Shown here: piece after piece, positions 20,131 through 32,796 of the stretch
Layout of the letters: each line of letters opens with the position of its first letter
How positions within the stretch are numbered: position 1 is the first letter of the stretch
Origin: Sperchopsis tessellata
Lineage: Eukaryota; Arthropoda; Insecta; Coleoptera; Hydrophilidae
Length of the DNA: 32,856 bases
Direction: 5' to 3'
Assembly: GCA_033557685.1 (NCBI GenBank)
Contig: JAWQRN010000255.1
Location: forward strand, 1-32,856
Notes under the pieces: generated by a model
Seen by the model: the letters and a program-made list of their open reading frames with translations, nothing else
Databases searched by the model: none
Told to the model about the DNA's origin: nothing
Translations under genes and position numbers: made by a program

Positions 20131-21088
20131 CAGGGTGACCTTAATAATGAGACTTCCTTCGGTAGCTATTAAACTATTGGTTTTAGTAGAAAACTTTAAA
20201 AAGAAAAATTGTACGGCGTAGTAGTGTGTATCTTTTGGAATTACTTAAAAAAATTCTAGGTTGTTCTATATCAAAATCAACTTTGTTTTTTTAAATTAAA
20301 TATCATATTAGTTATTTCATTTTTGGATTACCTGATTAATTTTTCTGAAAAAAATATAGCAACTTCATACCAAAAATTAATCGTTCTCAATTTATTTTGA
20401 ATTTAAACAACTACATACGTTATTATAAATGCAACTGAAGCTATCTTTCAGTATTCATTTAAGATAAATATGTTTTATGTTCCAGAGAAAAAGGAATCTT
20501 GAAGTATTAAACTTGGTGTTCTAAATGTTAAGTTGAAGTTGCTTAGTTTCAAATACCAAAAAGAAATTTTTCATAAATTCTGTGTTTTTTACCGGAGTAA
20601 AATTAATTTTCTTTTCAAATTTCAAACAGAATATCATTTAATTCATTATATAAATGGTAAATTGTGCTATATGAACAGGAATGTTTACATAGTGGTTTTA
20701 ATGAATAAGTAAATCATTTATTGGCAGATTCACAAAAAATATAACAAAAAAATAAACAGAAAATTAATCAAGTTTATTAATTTAAACAAAAAAATTGAAC
20801 ATAAACTATTAAAAGAAATTTTTGATGTTAACCATTTTCTGCTCTGCACACTCCAATCTTAGAAATGAATGGTAGACATTTTGTTAAGTTTGTGAATCAA
20901 TTCTTCTGAAAACAGCTTGAATGCAATTTTTCATATCAACGGTAGTTGGAGGGTTTTGATAACAAATGTTTATAATATATCCCCACAGAAAAAAAGATCT
21001 GGTTACTTTGCTGGCCAGTGTACTGGACTCCCTTTTCCTATCTACTTACCTGGAAACCCACTGGATGTCATATTATTGACTCATCCTG
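20131..21088 (-). mobile_element. Internally deleted Tc1/mariner-type transposon with TA target sites
   Basis: The left end begins CAGGGTGACCTTAATAATGAG. The inverted right end begins CAGGATGAGTCAATAATATGAC, so the ends are diverged terminal inverted repeats. Each end is directly flanked by TA (20129-20130 and 21089-21090), the target duplicated by this superfamily. On the minus strand, starting close to the right end, the element codes only for the transposase C-terminus: GSPVHWPAK-PDL-FFCG (the WP.RSPDL.P.D..LWG catalytic-end motif, about 21035-20980), then KTPPTTVDMKNCIQAVFRRID after frame changes. Everything upstream of that, including the helix-turn-helix and two catalytic acids, is missing. 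At 958 bases it is a non-autonomous deletion derivative. Confidence 0.8.
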
Positions 21089-21160
21089 TACATATGTAGA
21101 TTCAAAAATGATTCCATCATCATATTCTTTCATTAGTTAACAGAAAATATTAATGTTAAG

Positions 21161-21570
21161 ATTAATTTTAATATAGATGTGTTAGATTCCTTGTGGAAGC
21201 AAAATTTTTTGGTTAATTTATCATCTTACAATTTTGTTTATAGTATTATTGATGAAACATCAAGAGTAACTCCAACCACAAGATCTGCTATTGATAATAT
21301 TCTGGTAAATTTTGTCACTCACCTCATATCGGTGTTGCTAGATAATTGAAAAATATCGATGACCAAAGTGATCTACAGGCTGAGGTGGCAAAATGTACTT
21401 TTAACGTAAAAACTATCAATAATAATATTATTTATAGGAGATTCATAAATGATAAGTGGGTCACTATTGAATGCAATAGTATAGTATCTACAAAACCCTG
21501 CTGGTCTTTGAATGATGGAATCAGAGAGGCTATGACTGCGAGATGGATCGAAGATCAGGATACTTAAAAC
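21161..21570 (+). pseudogene. LINE endonuclease C-terminus and linker (CR1/jockey type)
   Basis: The plus strand reads INFNIDVLDS (21161-21190), a decayed G-D-F-N-I-D catalytic motif. Then come LSSYNFVYSIIDETSRVTPT (about 21218-21277) and SAIDNILVNF (about 21285-21315), corresponding to the E-P-T-R-V-T...S.IDNI.TN block near the end of LINE apurinic-type endonucleases. After a stop the frame continues as an unbroken 73 codons (21346-21567) from KNIDDQSDLQAEVAKC, the poorly conserved linker before the reverse transcriptase. The polymerase is not found downstream in this orientation. Confidence 0.75.
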
Positions 21571-21974
21571 ATTACGTGGTAGAGATTGGAAACGGGGAAC
21601 TAGCAACAAGCTGGGTAGAACCCGCAATATATATACAGACTAAAAGACATCAAAATAAATAAAATAAATATCTACGGATTATTTCCGTAAGATGAGTGGT
21701 AATAAAATAAAAGGCTTATGTTAGTAACTAAGTAAAAACTTAGAGCTGATTTCACAGGTATAAAGTTAATATAAGTAAATTGTGTTTTATCTTCAAATTA
21801 AATGGGGATTAATAGATGATATATTAATACATAATTATGGAAAGATATATACCATAATACCATTTCTTTACTACTGGAATAGTTACCTGTTAATTTGTTT
21901 AAACTTTCAATGCATGCATAGGTGGATTATACAAGATAAAAAATAGTAAATAAAATTGCAGTAACAGTTTAAAT
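21571..21974. other. Unassigned AT-rich spacer
   Basis: Nothing recognised. Confidence 0.35.
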
Positions 21975-22130
21975 CAAAGGCATTTGATAGATTGATTAAT
22001 ATCTACATGAAAGTTTATATTTTCCAACACTGTCAAGGTAAATTCCAGAAAGTCATCAATTGCTTTCTTTATTAAATGTCCCTTCCTAAAACCATATTTA
22101 AAACCCTAAAGGAAATGCTGTTATTCAGGA
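21975..22130 (-). pseudogene. LINE reverse transcriptase fragment
   Basis: The minus strand reads FRKGHLIKKAIDDFLEFTLTVLENINFHVDIN (about 22095-22000), and one frame over ends in LSNAFDL. This is the Q-Y-G-F-R-K-G-x-S-T..A..DF.E block leading to the D-L-S-K-A-F-D catalytic motif of CR1/jockey reverse transcriptases. Only this part is present. Its strand is opposite to the endonuclease piece at 21161-21570, so it is a separate insertion or an inverted piece. Confidence 0.65.
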
Positions 22131-22516
22131 ACTACTAACATCATATTTGTTCTCCAACACCAGCACAACCAGCTAACTGGAGTATATTTTTCAGTTAATT
22201 CAACTCTCCCGGTTTAAATATTTGCCATATCGCAGCTTGTTTCAAGACTTCTCAGAATCTACCAGAAATAAATAATTGGTTAATCATGTACGACAAAAGT
22301 TCTATTATCCACATGAATTTATTACTACAGATGATACATATTCAAATCCAGCTGAATGCGCAGTTTTTAAGATAAATACAGAACTGCTTCATTGGTCACC
22401 TTTTTAACATTTAGTTACACCTCATGTATATTTGATAACAAATGTATATAGTTGTTTGGTGTTAAACTATTCCTTGATAATTACCTTTGATATGACCCTA
22501 TATTTAATACAATATA

Positions 22517-22662
22517 TATGGAGAAGATGATTAGAGTTTTATCCTACGTTTGTGCTTCTTCGTTTTTGATAAGCTTTCGGCCGATATCTTTTGGCCGTTA
22601 TCAGATCGGCTAGTCAGAGACATAGCGAGATAGAGAGAAAACTCAAAAACCATCTTCTCCAT
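22517..22662. repeat. Small palindromic element containing a hammerhead-like core
   Basis: TGGAGAAGATGATTAGAGTTTT at the left pairs with AAAACTCAAAAACCATCTTCTCCA at the right, an imperfect inverted repeat of about 23 bases enclosing about 100 bases. The interior, on the minus strand, carries a hammerhead-like motif described separately. No protein is encoded. The element is followed by a (TA)n run at about 22693-22718. Confidence 0.55.
22573..22604 (-). ncRNA. Hammerhead-like core, third copy type
   Basis: The minus strand reads CTGATAA, then CGGCC, a loop of about ten bases, GGCC and GAAAGC. This follows the order CUGAUGA, stem II, GAAA of a hammerhead ribozyme, with one core change (CTGATAA instead of CTGATGA). 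The five-base stem II pairs perfectly. Stem III and the cleavage site are not obvious, so activity is unlikely or unproven. Confidence 0.4.
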
Positions 22663-22689
22663 ACTACGCCCACGAAAGCATCCGTACCA

Positions 22690-24482
22690 ACATATTATAT
22701 ATATATATATATATATATGCATTTATTGTGCTTGAACATACTTAATCCAGAGTACTGAATCTGTACCATCTCTGTTTCGGCGCAATATTGTTCTTGAGTG
22801 TTCTTTTAGTTTTCAATTAGATATACTTAATATTTATTACTTCTAAAACGATAATATAGCTTTCAATATGTGGTTATAAAGGAAAGCGGAATAAAAGGCA
22901 GATTGTTCATTACTTAATATATTTATATATTTGAAAAATTTTGGGTCCTTTTTGTTTCTGTAAATATAACACATCACCTCAAAAGTATTACTAGAAATAA
23001 AGTATATGTATAATATTTACAAGGTACTTTTTGCTTTTTATGATCTAGAGAAGGTCACTTTAGTTAACTTTTGGAGTTCTACGGTCTATTGTATTTGCTT
23101 TTATCCACAAACTAAGTTTGGTTACACAAATACGAACAGAAATCAAGGAACTTAGGTAAAGAAAAAACAAAAATAAAATCAACTAAAATAAGTATAAAAT
23201 AAATAATATATTTCAAACAAAACAAACATTATTTCGTTACTTATTATGGCAAGTATTACACAAAACAAACATCGAAATAAAAAAAATTAAATAATATAGA
23301 ATACCAACAATTTCTTAAAAATACCCAAATATTTACATACAAAAATGAACTTTAACGAACCAATGTAAAGTCATATCTTATTCTTTATGAGATTGCAAAA
23401 AATAATATCAAAATAATTAACATTGTCATAAAATATCAATATTCATTTCATTCTCGTATACTCTTCGTCACTGAATATTTCCATTGGTCCCTTAGAGCCT
23501 TCTAAAATTGTTTTGTGGTCATAATTAAATACAAAATAATGTCGGATAACTAAAATTGATAAATTATAGCACCTTTTATCATGTGCAAATAGACGTAAGT
23601 TTGAAACCAAACTTAATTCACACATTTAGCATTTGAAATTTTATTACTGTATTAACAATCAACGACAGAACCTTTAAATCAACAAAATATAGTTAAAACA
23701 TCTCTTGCAAAAATTACATAATAGAGGATAAAATATTTACCTAAAATTATTAACAATATGAAATTGTAATAAAATTTCATTTGCTATTAATAGGGCTAAA
23801 AATAAAGCAATACTATAGATGAAATGCGGTACTATTTCTCCTATAGTACTGTTAAATATAACAAATAGGTACAAAATTATTAATTGTTTTTTTTTTAATT
23901 TGATTTCTTAATGGCCATAAGATAAACTTACATTATAAATTTAATAATTTAAAATTTATAAAATATACAGAATTTACATACATCGTATATATAATATATA
24001 TAATATGCACACTTATTCTACATTATATGTAAAAATAACAATGACTAATATATATTTATAAAACAACATCCACAACCAACGAGCGAATTGCTCCAGATGT
24101 CATATTTGATTATCTAGGCCACTACATTAGCATTGTACAAATATAGCAGATGTAGTAAATATATCTAGCGTACAATATTTACAAAAATATACAATATATA
24201 TATTGTGGAATCCGCATTTAAAATTACCTATGAAGAATGTAAAAAAATTGTTTAGAGTACTGCACCTCAAGTCAGTTAATTAACCAGAAAACCATTACTT
24301 CTGGATGAACTAACCAAACAAAATGGGCAAGTGTGCCCTAAGTAATCGTTCAAATAAGTCCTCATAAATATAAGTATTACATAATGTAAACGTTTTAAAT
24401 ATGAAATTTTGTTAATCATTGACATCAAATTGACTCGGTGCAATCTTTGGCATGTAAATTGAAGTTTTTATGTACAAATTGC
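22690..24482 (-). other. Probable 3' UTR and downstream flank of the AF4/FMR2 gene
   Basis: This stretch follows the stop codon at 24483 on the minus strand. It is extremely AT-rich, with no coding content. A possible AATAAA on the minus strand at 23645-23640 would give a 3' UTR of about 840 bases, but such hexamers are frequent by chance in this composition, so the 3' end is undetermined. Confidence 0.35.
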
Positions 24483-27400
24483 TTAGTTTTCATCTTTTTG
24501 TAACCTCTGAAGTCCTTCCCGGACATAAGTCACCAAGTCTTCTAATGAACTGTGCATGGTTAATGGCTTGCACTTACGATCTAGCTCAATGAAGAAATCT
24601 GAAATAAAAATTAAATTATTAAAGAGTAAGTTCTTGCTCAGTAAAAATGTTGCAGCAATATTTTGCATTAAGTTAAACAATGTAATAATTGTGTTTAAAT
24701 GTAATATACTTCCACGGTTATTATCTATATAAATGTTGTGCACTTATCAGAGTCTCTACACAGTTTCCACCCGGAAACAACATTCATATAATAATTGTCA
24801 TGTTCATTTTACAATGATTAAACAAGTAACTTATCCTCAGATTCTGCAGCTTATTTCAAGCGTGCCTTGATACTTATATATATTATTTGTATATATGACA
24901 TGTCATACTCTTTTGAATTGATGATAACAGCAAAGCACTATTTATCTTACTTCTTCAGTTCATCTCATCTTGGTGCATATCATAAAAATTAATGTTCAAC
25001 AAGACAAGTCAAGCTTATATCTTAAGTCCAGTTTTAGGGGACTTATTTTAAATACTTATTAATAATATAAGCTAGACAGAAATTTTTTATAAATGTCACA
25101 TCCGCTCAATTTTTATCTGACATATTGACACATTTGCTTCTAATTATGTCAGCATATAGCCTGGCGAGAAAAGTGACACAACTAAAAAAATTTACCAACA
25201 AAAATACTTATCTGAAATTTAAAAGCTTATATTATTTCAATATAAGTTTTATAGGTTTCTTTTATTTATTGTTTCTCAAATACTATATTTCTTAGTTATG
25301 TCACTGTTCTTGCCAGGGTGCGATATGTACAGCAAGTTTAGATGTTTACAATTTGAGATTAATTTTGTAATACAAACGTATGCAAAGTATTTCAGTAAAA
25401 GATTATTACTTTTGTAGAATAAATATGCTTACCTTTGCTGTTCCCATTTATTACAAGTCCATCTGCCTGGTCCCAAAGGTCTTGAAAAGAAAGAAGATAT
25501 GGGAAATTACTGGTTTGTTTCAATATGGCATTGTAAACTTGTAGTGGTAATAACATGCATGGAGTTGGTGGGGTGACTGCTGGGGCAGCGGGTGGTGCTT
25601 GTGGGTTATTGATGCTGCGAGAGGCTAATTCTCCGCTACTGTATCCTGAAGATTGACTACCCACAGATCCCACAGAACCTGCTGGTGAAGGAGTTGGTGA
25701 CAGCGATGGTGTGCCTTGGCCCCCAATTACTTGGTTAACTTGATCTGTTGCTATATGGGGTGTTTGATTATTAGTCTGAAACACAAGACCCTTATTTTAG
25801 ATAAGGAATGCTATTTTTGATTGACAATTTATAACATTGTAAATGTTTCCTTAGTCGAATTCTACTATTATAACTATAAATTCAAATCTATAGACATTCG
25901 TAGTACACAAAATTACTACCAGGGTGACAGAGATAGTAGTCATTTAATTGATAACTTTATAAAACTATATCAGTTGGGACATATTATTCTTTATATATAT
26001 ATGTATCAAAACGGTAACCCAAATATTCATTCTACCATGAAAGGAAACTCAAGGTAAAATATAATTAATGTATAGTTTTAATTTGCAAAAATATTTTACA
26101 TGGATGAAGTTAAATGTCAAGATAGCATACATCTTTACGGAGTTTTGTACTCTTTGCTAATATATTTCTTTTAACAGTTTTTATATACCATATGTACTCC
26201 TTTTCAGGATAAATATGAAAGAATCCACAAATTATAAACTGTCAAGCATTAATAAAACAAAATAATGAGATGAATGCGAAGAAGTAAAACTACTGAAAAT
26301 ATTTTGCATCGTATACAAAAGAAATTAGAAATATAATGTCTAGATTAACTTTTGTTTGAAACAATGTTAGAAGTAATATTGACATTATTGCCAAGTTTTT
26401 AAGATATTAGAGCAAAATAAACCAAAAGCAAGTTCTGTCAAAATATTTTTTTTAAATTTAATATATTTAATTTTATTTTATAACATTTATGGGTTCTAAA
26501 ATTAATTGTTGAATTACATTAATATATAGTCTCCCTTTTTATTATGGCTTTTGTGGTATTAATTCTTTCAGGGTACATAATTTTATCACAAAAAACTCAA
26601 CACTCATCTTATTGAAACAGAAGGACAGTTAAAAAGTATGAAAGATCTACACACAGAATACAAACAATTTGTCAATATAGGTTTGTACATGATATTAGAA
26701 ACATTAACTATACAGTATAACTTAACGAAATGTCGTAATATAAATATAATAACTCACCTTCTGTATATATTCATTGATTATTTTGTGACAATCCTTGAAT
26801 TCTGACCTCATCATCTTAAATAATTTGTAAAAAAGGAGGGCTTGGCAACGGTAACTAAAAAAAGAACAAAATATTAATTGCAAACTTCCTTAACATATTC
26901 ATCTCTCTTTAATTTATAAAGTCTAATTTTCAGATTCTCACCAACTATCCACGATACAGATATACATACATCTATTGTACATGTATCTTTTTTGCCTTTT
27001 ACTCCAATGGTTTATAGTTGGTTTTTTAAGTAGGAGGAGCGATTAAAAAAAGGCACGTCCATTGAGTTGTGACAGGCTGCTTAGATATCTAAGTTACAAA
27101 TCAGCCAGTATAGTTCAATTTTGAATACAAGTTTTTCAATAGCGCCTTAGCAAAAAAATAAACTATAAACAAGTAAAATGTACCATCATCCAATTAACAG
27201 CTTGTAGAAGTTATTTTTACGCGTTCACATTGAATAATTTACCATTTACTTTTAAAACCTTGCAAGTTCAAAAAATATAGAATGTTTTATTACACATTTT
27301 CCTTTTCAAAATATAGCTGGTAGTTTCTTCATGCATATTTTAAAATTGAAAAATAAAAGAATGTGAAAGATTTTAGTTTTTCTTGTCTCCAGAAGAATTT

Positions 27401-30400
27401 GTTTTGAGAGACAAATGAGATTTTGAATGTAAAATGACTATATATTGAATATAACATGGTATATATGAGTAGTAATTATCAGTTTTATACATTAATAATA
27501 GTTTGCCATATATGGCTTAAGCATGATATTGCTATTTTAGGTGAAAAAATGTGTTTTTATAATCATGGCTAACAAGTAAAACATCTGTGGCATAATAATT
27601 AACAATCTGTATATTGACAGATATGTACTATGGGTTCATATATATGTATACAAGCTCTCTTGCAAAAACGATTTGAAAATTAGAAGATTTCAATCTGATA
27701 TGTTCGTTGACAGTATTTGGATTAATAAGATTTGGGTATAGTTCAAATATTTAGGAGGTTAAATTTTTCTGCAGTAGTTTAAGATATCTTTAGGTAGTAA
27801 GCTTACTTTCAATAACAAAGGCCCAATAATATTGTTACCAATGATACGAGCCGATAACAACAATTTCTGAGGAAGATGGGTAATGTGACAAAGCTATGCA
27901 TGAAAACTAGATTAATGTTTGTGTTGGTCCAGATAGCTCATAGTATTTTCATTCCAAATATAATATATGTCAACATGCCTCACTAGCAGCTCATTTCTAC
28001 TACTTCACATAGATTTTATAATTCTTCACACAACTGTTTCAATCAAATTTTTCAATCTATTCTATCAAAATTCTTGAATTATAATAGAGCTTTTTAACTA
28101 TTAATGTCACATCAAATTTGATATCTAACTATGTTTGAAAAATGTAATCTTCTGTGAAAATGACTTCAATGACCCACTCACAAAACTGAATTCTATTAAA
28201 ATTATTATAGAGCAAGTTGTTGTACACATGTTTTGGGTTGTTTAAGCACCACCACTACTAGTACTAGATCTTGTTTGATCATGATCTTACACGGTCAGAT
28301 TCAGAAAATTAGTATAGTCTTGCACCGATTTAGCAAACATGCAAAATACTATCAGGAATAAATCTTCTAACTCAAATATATATGTCAAATTGTTTTTGAA
28401 ACAGAGCTTTGTTTCTAGTTACCAGGGACACTGTATATGTAACTGTGTAAAAAAAATCTCAAACAATACATCAATTTACTAATATCACTTACCTTAGAAC
28501 AGCTAATTTAGTGTGCTTTGAGGACGTATTTGAAGTAGACCGAAACTTTGATGAAATGTATCTGGAAAAATGACTTGTTGTATTAAGTGGTACAGAAAAT
28601 CTTACATCTAATTTTAAATATTTCAAAATTCTATAGTACAACACAAATTTTTAGAAAATTGATAAATACCGGAACTTCAAGCCTTTGTTTTTCCTTTTGA
28701 CAAAATTTTAATAATTCTGCTTACTTTGTATTAAATTACTCAATTTCTGCTATCTAAGAAGCCAATTACCAATATTAAACTAGTGTAAACATAAATTGGA
28801 AAGTAAATAAATAGAAAACTATCATCTCATTTCACCTAGATTAATTTAGAAGGTATTGTATCTATTGCCTGCATTAGCTTCTATTATATCTATACATGTA
28901 AACACGTCTACAACTAGTTATGCAGATAACTGACAAATAATTTAATAGTGAAATGATTACTTATAATATGTATCTCTATTATATAGAATCTGTTTACTTA
29001 CAAGAACTAATTTGTTATTGATCTAGTACAGTAAAAAGGTAAAAGAAAATAGAACTTGGAATATAAATTAAAATGTAACAAAACATAACTATAAATTGGA
29101 AAAAAAATTAAGTAGTTGTAGTTTGAGGAATATCATATTTCATCAGTGTAGCTGTCTTCATTGTGCACCTTACCTTACCCTTTGCTGAATGTGCTATTCA
29201 AGTTTGACCTAATAAATTGAAAAAGAAGCTCAATAGTACAACGGCTTAGTTTTATAGGAGCTGTAGCTCTGTTGACAATACATGCCATTCTTCTATGGCT
29301 AATCACTACATGTGCAGAATTCATTCCAGCAATTTTGTAATGTGTTAAAAATACATGCTTGAGAAATGATATACCAACACTGGTTATGAATACTTTAAAT
29401 TTCTGTACAGAAAAATCAAATATAATGATACTTACTTAATTAGTGAGAGAGTGTCTTTGTACATTGTGAAAGCTGCCTTTTCTGTAACACTCTCATTTTC
29501 CATAGCATTTCCAGTGAGCAGGAAGAATAAAACAGCTTCCAGGTACAGCATACATTGTTTTATCACATCTGCCTCTTTATCAGCTAGGTGCTTCAGTTTC
29601 TTTGCTTCACTCAAATATATATTTTGGTCACTGTAAGAAACAGACATTTTAATAAATGAAAACAGCAGAAAATTACAACACATATGCACTGGTCAAGAGT
29701 CTGCTATAGAATGAGCTACTTGAGCTTTGCGTATGTTGACATTATAAAAGTTATGTGGCGACCGTTATTTTAGCTAGTATGTGGTGCTGACAATAAGCTT
29801 ATGCGCATTTATCGGTTTGTTTACACCAATCGGACACGCATAGATTCTATTAAAACTTGTTTTAGAGCAACAAATGCTTAAACACAGTATTGGAACGTCT
29901 AGACTTTCTGCTAATTTAGCCAAGGTTCCATTTACAAAAGTCGTTAAAATGTTTTGTGTTTTATTATACTGTAATATTTGAATATATATTGTTCAATGTT
30001 ATTTTTTCAGTTATTATTTATGTCAGCACGATTTGAATAAACTAAGGATTTATTGAATAATTGTATGATGTGTTTTAAATTAGTAACAGCAGCTGTTAAT
30101 ACCACAGTTTTCACGAACTATAGAAATCATTTTGAAGATAATAGGAATTGTCAAGAAGCTTAATAATTTGAGTAGATAAGAAAATTGAAATGTATACAGC
30201 TATAAAATAAAATATTAATTTAATTTTAAAATCAAATAAAAAATATGCTTTCAAAAGTGTTCCTTTCAGTAAGAAAACTGAATTATCTTATATGATTTAT
30301 ACCAAATGAACATGAAGCAAAACATTATAACTAACGTCATCTTACCTTTCTTCATGCTGCATAGGTTGGCTCGGCCTTTCGAAATATGAATAATATTCCC

Positions 30401-32796
30401 TAATGGGCTGGACTACAGAAGTACTAGTATTAATGTCAGAAGGTGGTGGTGAAGTCATGGGTGGTGTTCTTGGACCTTCCCTTTCATGATTGGTGGGTTG
30501 TGTGATTTCCTGCCTCGAAGGTTCAGCTTCTTCCTTTCTTCGTTTACTCTTAAGGCTCTTACTTTTATCTTTTTTATGTTCGTTTCTCCTACTACTATGA
30601 TTACTGCTAACTGTAGATAAAGATGATATTGAACTAGAGCTATTTAGTCTTTTCCGCTTACGCCCTTTAAGTTTGGTTTCTAAACGATCCATAGAATCAA
30701 CAGTTTCTTTTTCCACTTTCACCTTTTCAGCACTATCACTTTTATCACATACTAGCGTCCTGTTAGAAGGAGATTGTTTTATATCACGAGGAGGGCTGCT
30801 ACACAAAGGTTTTTCCACTTTTACCTCCAATTCTTGCCTCGTATCAGCCAACGTGGCAGACTTGCGCAATTGTTCGGAGCTCTTTTTGCTCAGACCAGAT
30901 AATATAGAATTAAAATTAAACTTTGTTAGAGGTAATTTAACCCACACAGATTTTACATAGCTACTTGAAGTATCAGTCTTATTTGTGAATTTTACTTCAA
31001 CAGGAGAAGGAGGTCGAGCAGGTTCTTTAATGTCATTAATTGGTAATGGTGACAAAAGAATGGGATTTGTGATATTAGGCATAGTCTCTTCTTCCACAGA
31101 TGAACTACTCCTTTCGTAATCACCATCAAGAACAATCACATTAATCCCACCTTTTCCTTTGCCACCTTTCCCTCCCTTTCCACCACCTTTTCCGCCACCT
31201 TTTCCTCCTTCAGAGTCTCCTCTCTTAGGGGTAAAAAGTTTCCGCAACGTGTCATTCTTTATTTTATCTTGAACTTTATTACTACCAGTATTATCTTTGG
31301 TAGCAATATCTTTAGTTGCACTAGGAACTCTAGATTCTGGTTCACTATCAGAAGACTTATTTTTCATATGATCATCATCAGATGAAGAAGAATGTAAGTC
31401 CCGTTGCTCAACTGGTCTTGGAAGAGGTGCTTTCTTTACCTTTGAGTTTTGATCAGAATCGCTATCTGTATCTGTAGTAGTAGGTAAGGTAGCGGCACTC
31501 TTCAAATTAGCACTAGACCTCTTTCTCTTTGCTTCGCCCCTTTTCTTTGGTAGGTCTACCTTCTTATGTGATGTTTCTTCCTGCTTACCAGGGTTCGATT
31601 CTAATACATGGTTTTTCAACTTCATTTTATTTTTCTTTCCCCACTCATCATCGGAATCACCTTTAGACTTTCTAAGTTTTTCATCAGGTTTAGGAGATCG
31701 TTGACGTTTCTTCTTAGGTGTTCGCACTGTTTCACGATCCGATTCTGTACGAACACTTCCCTTCTGTGACCTATTTGTAGAAGATTCCGATTCTGAGCTG
31801 CTGTTTCTTTTTGATACAGTTCGCCTCCTTGGCGGTTTTGGTTTTTCAAATCTGCCCTCATCTTCTGAGCTGCTTGGAGAAGGGCGTGGTTTCGGTGGTC
31901 GACCTCTTTTCTTCTTTTCCTTGGTCTTATCTTCTGTATCAGAAGCACTAAACGATGGTCGAGTTTTATTTAATGGAGGTCTACCACGTTGCTTCTTGAT
32001 TTTAATATCATTATCAGATCCACTGACTGTTTTAATTTTTCTTGGTCGTCCCCTATTTGATTTAGGCTTGACTGGATTTTCAACTAAAGGTTTTGGTGGA
32101 TCATTTAATCTCTCATTAGCAGGAGGTTCTGGTGGAGTACTATTGGTAAACTTAATTTCGTCGTCTGAATCACTAACAGAATGCACAGATTTTTTTCGAG
32201 GATTTACGCGGTTAACGGGTTTGAGAACTTTTGTCCTTTCAGGCTCTTCTTCACTATCACTATCTGATGAAAGAGCAGGGGGTGGTCTGGTGGCCCTCTT
32301 ACGTTTTCTACTAGGTACTTTCTTCTTTATACCAGAATCTGAATCGGAAAATGAAGATAACATTGGCGGCACTATCACTTCCGCTAGAACAGCAGATAAG
32401 TCTTTGGATGATATACTGGCATCTGAATCATCTATTGGGTGCCTGCTATCTGGTTCCATTTTTCTACTACTAGGCTGTTGCATCAGAGATCCTGAACTCT
32501 GAATAGGCGGAGAGGGGGTTGGGTCCATTCTGGGTTCCTTTTGATCCAAATATGAAGCAAGATTCCATCTAGGCTTACTTTCTTCTTCTGGTTTTGGTGA
32601 GATATGAGGAGGTTCACATGGTATAGGAGAAACGCGAATGTTTGAGGATACGTTTTCATCTCCGGTGTCTTCACTGGAAGACTCACTATCAGAACAGGAT
32701 GATCCCGACTCAGAACTCGAACTTGCAACTGGAGAGAGAGCTTCATGTCCTCGAGAAGTTTCCATGTTTGTAATACTAGGATACGTATGTGGAATT
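24483..32796 (-). CDS. lilli: AF4/FMR2 family protein (lilliputian-like), 3' portion
   Basis: The homologues are scaffolds of the nuclear super elongation complex, holding P-TEFb, ELL and other factors to release paused RNA polymerase II. Six exons are supported: 32796-30346, 29630-29436, 28561-28493, 26854-26758, 25775-25433 and 24598-24483. All have GT/AG borders and join in one frame to 1,089 residues plus stop. The large exon holds an SSSSESGSSCSDSESSSED tract, KPRWNLASYLD (the AF4 tryptophan motif), three AT-hooks (RGRPR, RGRPP, RGRPP at about 32050, 31985 and 31905), repeated SDSD acidic-serine blocks, a Gly/Lys run (about 31140-31210) and VKSVWVKLPL. The last five exons make the C-terminal homology domain: YLSEAKKLKHLADKEAD, YRCQALLFYKLFKMM, GSVGSQSSGYSSGE and LTMHSSLEDLVTYVREGL. 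An acceptor at 32797 shows that N-terminal exons, with the P-TEFb-binding part, lie beyond the right edge. The paralogue name rests on insects having one family member. Confidence 0.93.
26855..28492 (-). other. Largest intron of the AF4/FMR2 gene
   Basis: 1,638 bases bounded by a GTAAGT donor and a TTTTTTTAG acceptor. The other introns in the window are 834, 982, 874 and 715 bases. No coding relic, RNA or recognisable transposon was seen in any of them, in contrast to the dense repeats left of 22700. Confidence 0.7.

Noticed and set aside
20917..21099. 60-codon plus-strand frame
   Set aside because: It is antisense to the transposase C-terminus, whose minus-strand WP..PDL motif is the real signal.
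22531..22722. 63-codon minus-strand frame starting in the TA run
   Set aside because: It begins in a simple repeat and runs through the palindromic non-coding element. It has no protein character.
31921..32502. 193-codon open frame on the plus strand
   Set aside because: It is antisense to the large AF4/FMR2 exon, whose serine-rich and charged codons leave the opposite strand open. It shows no domain.
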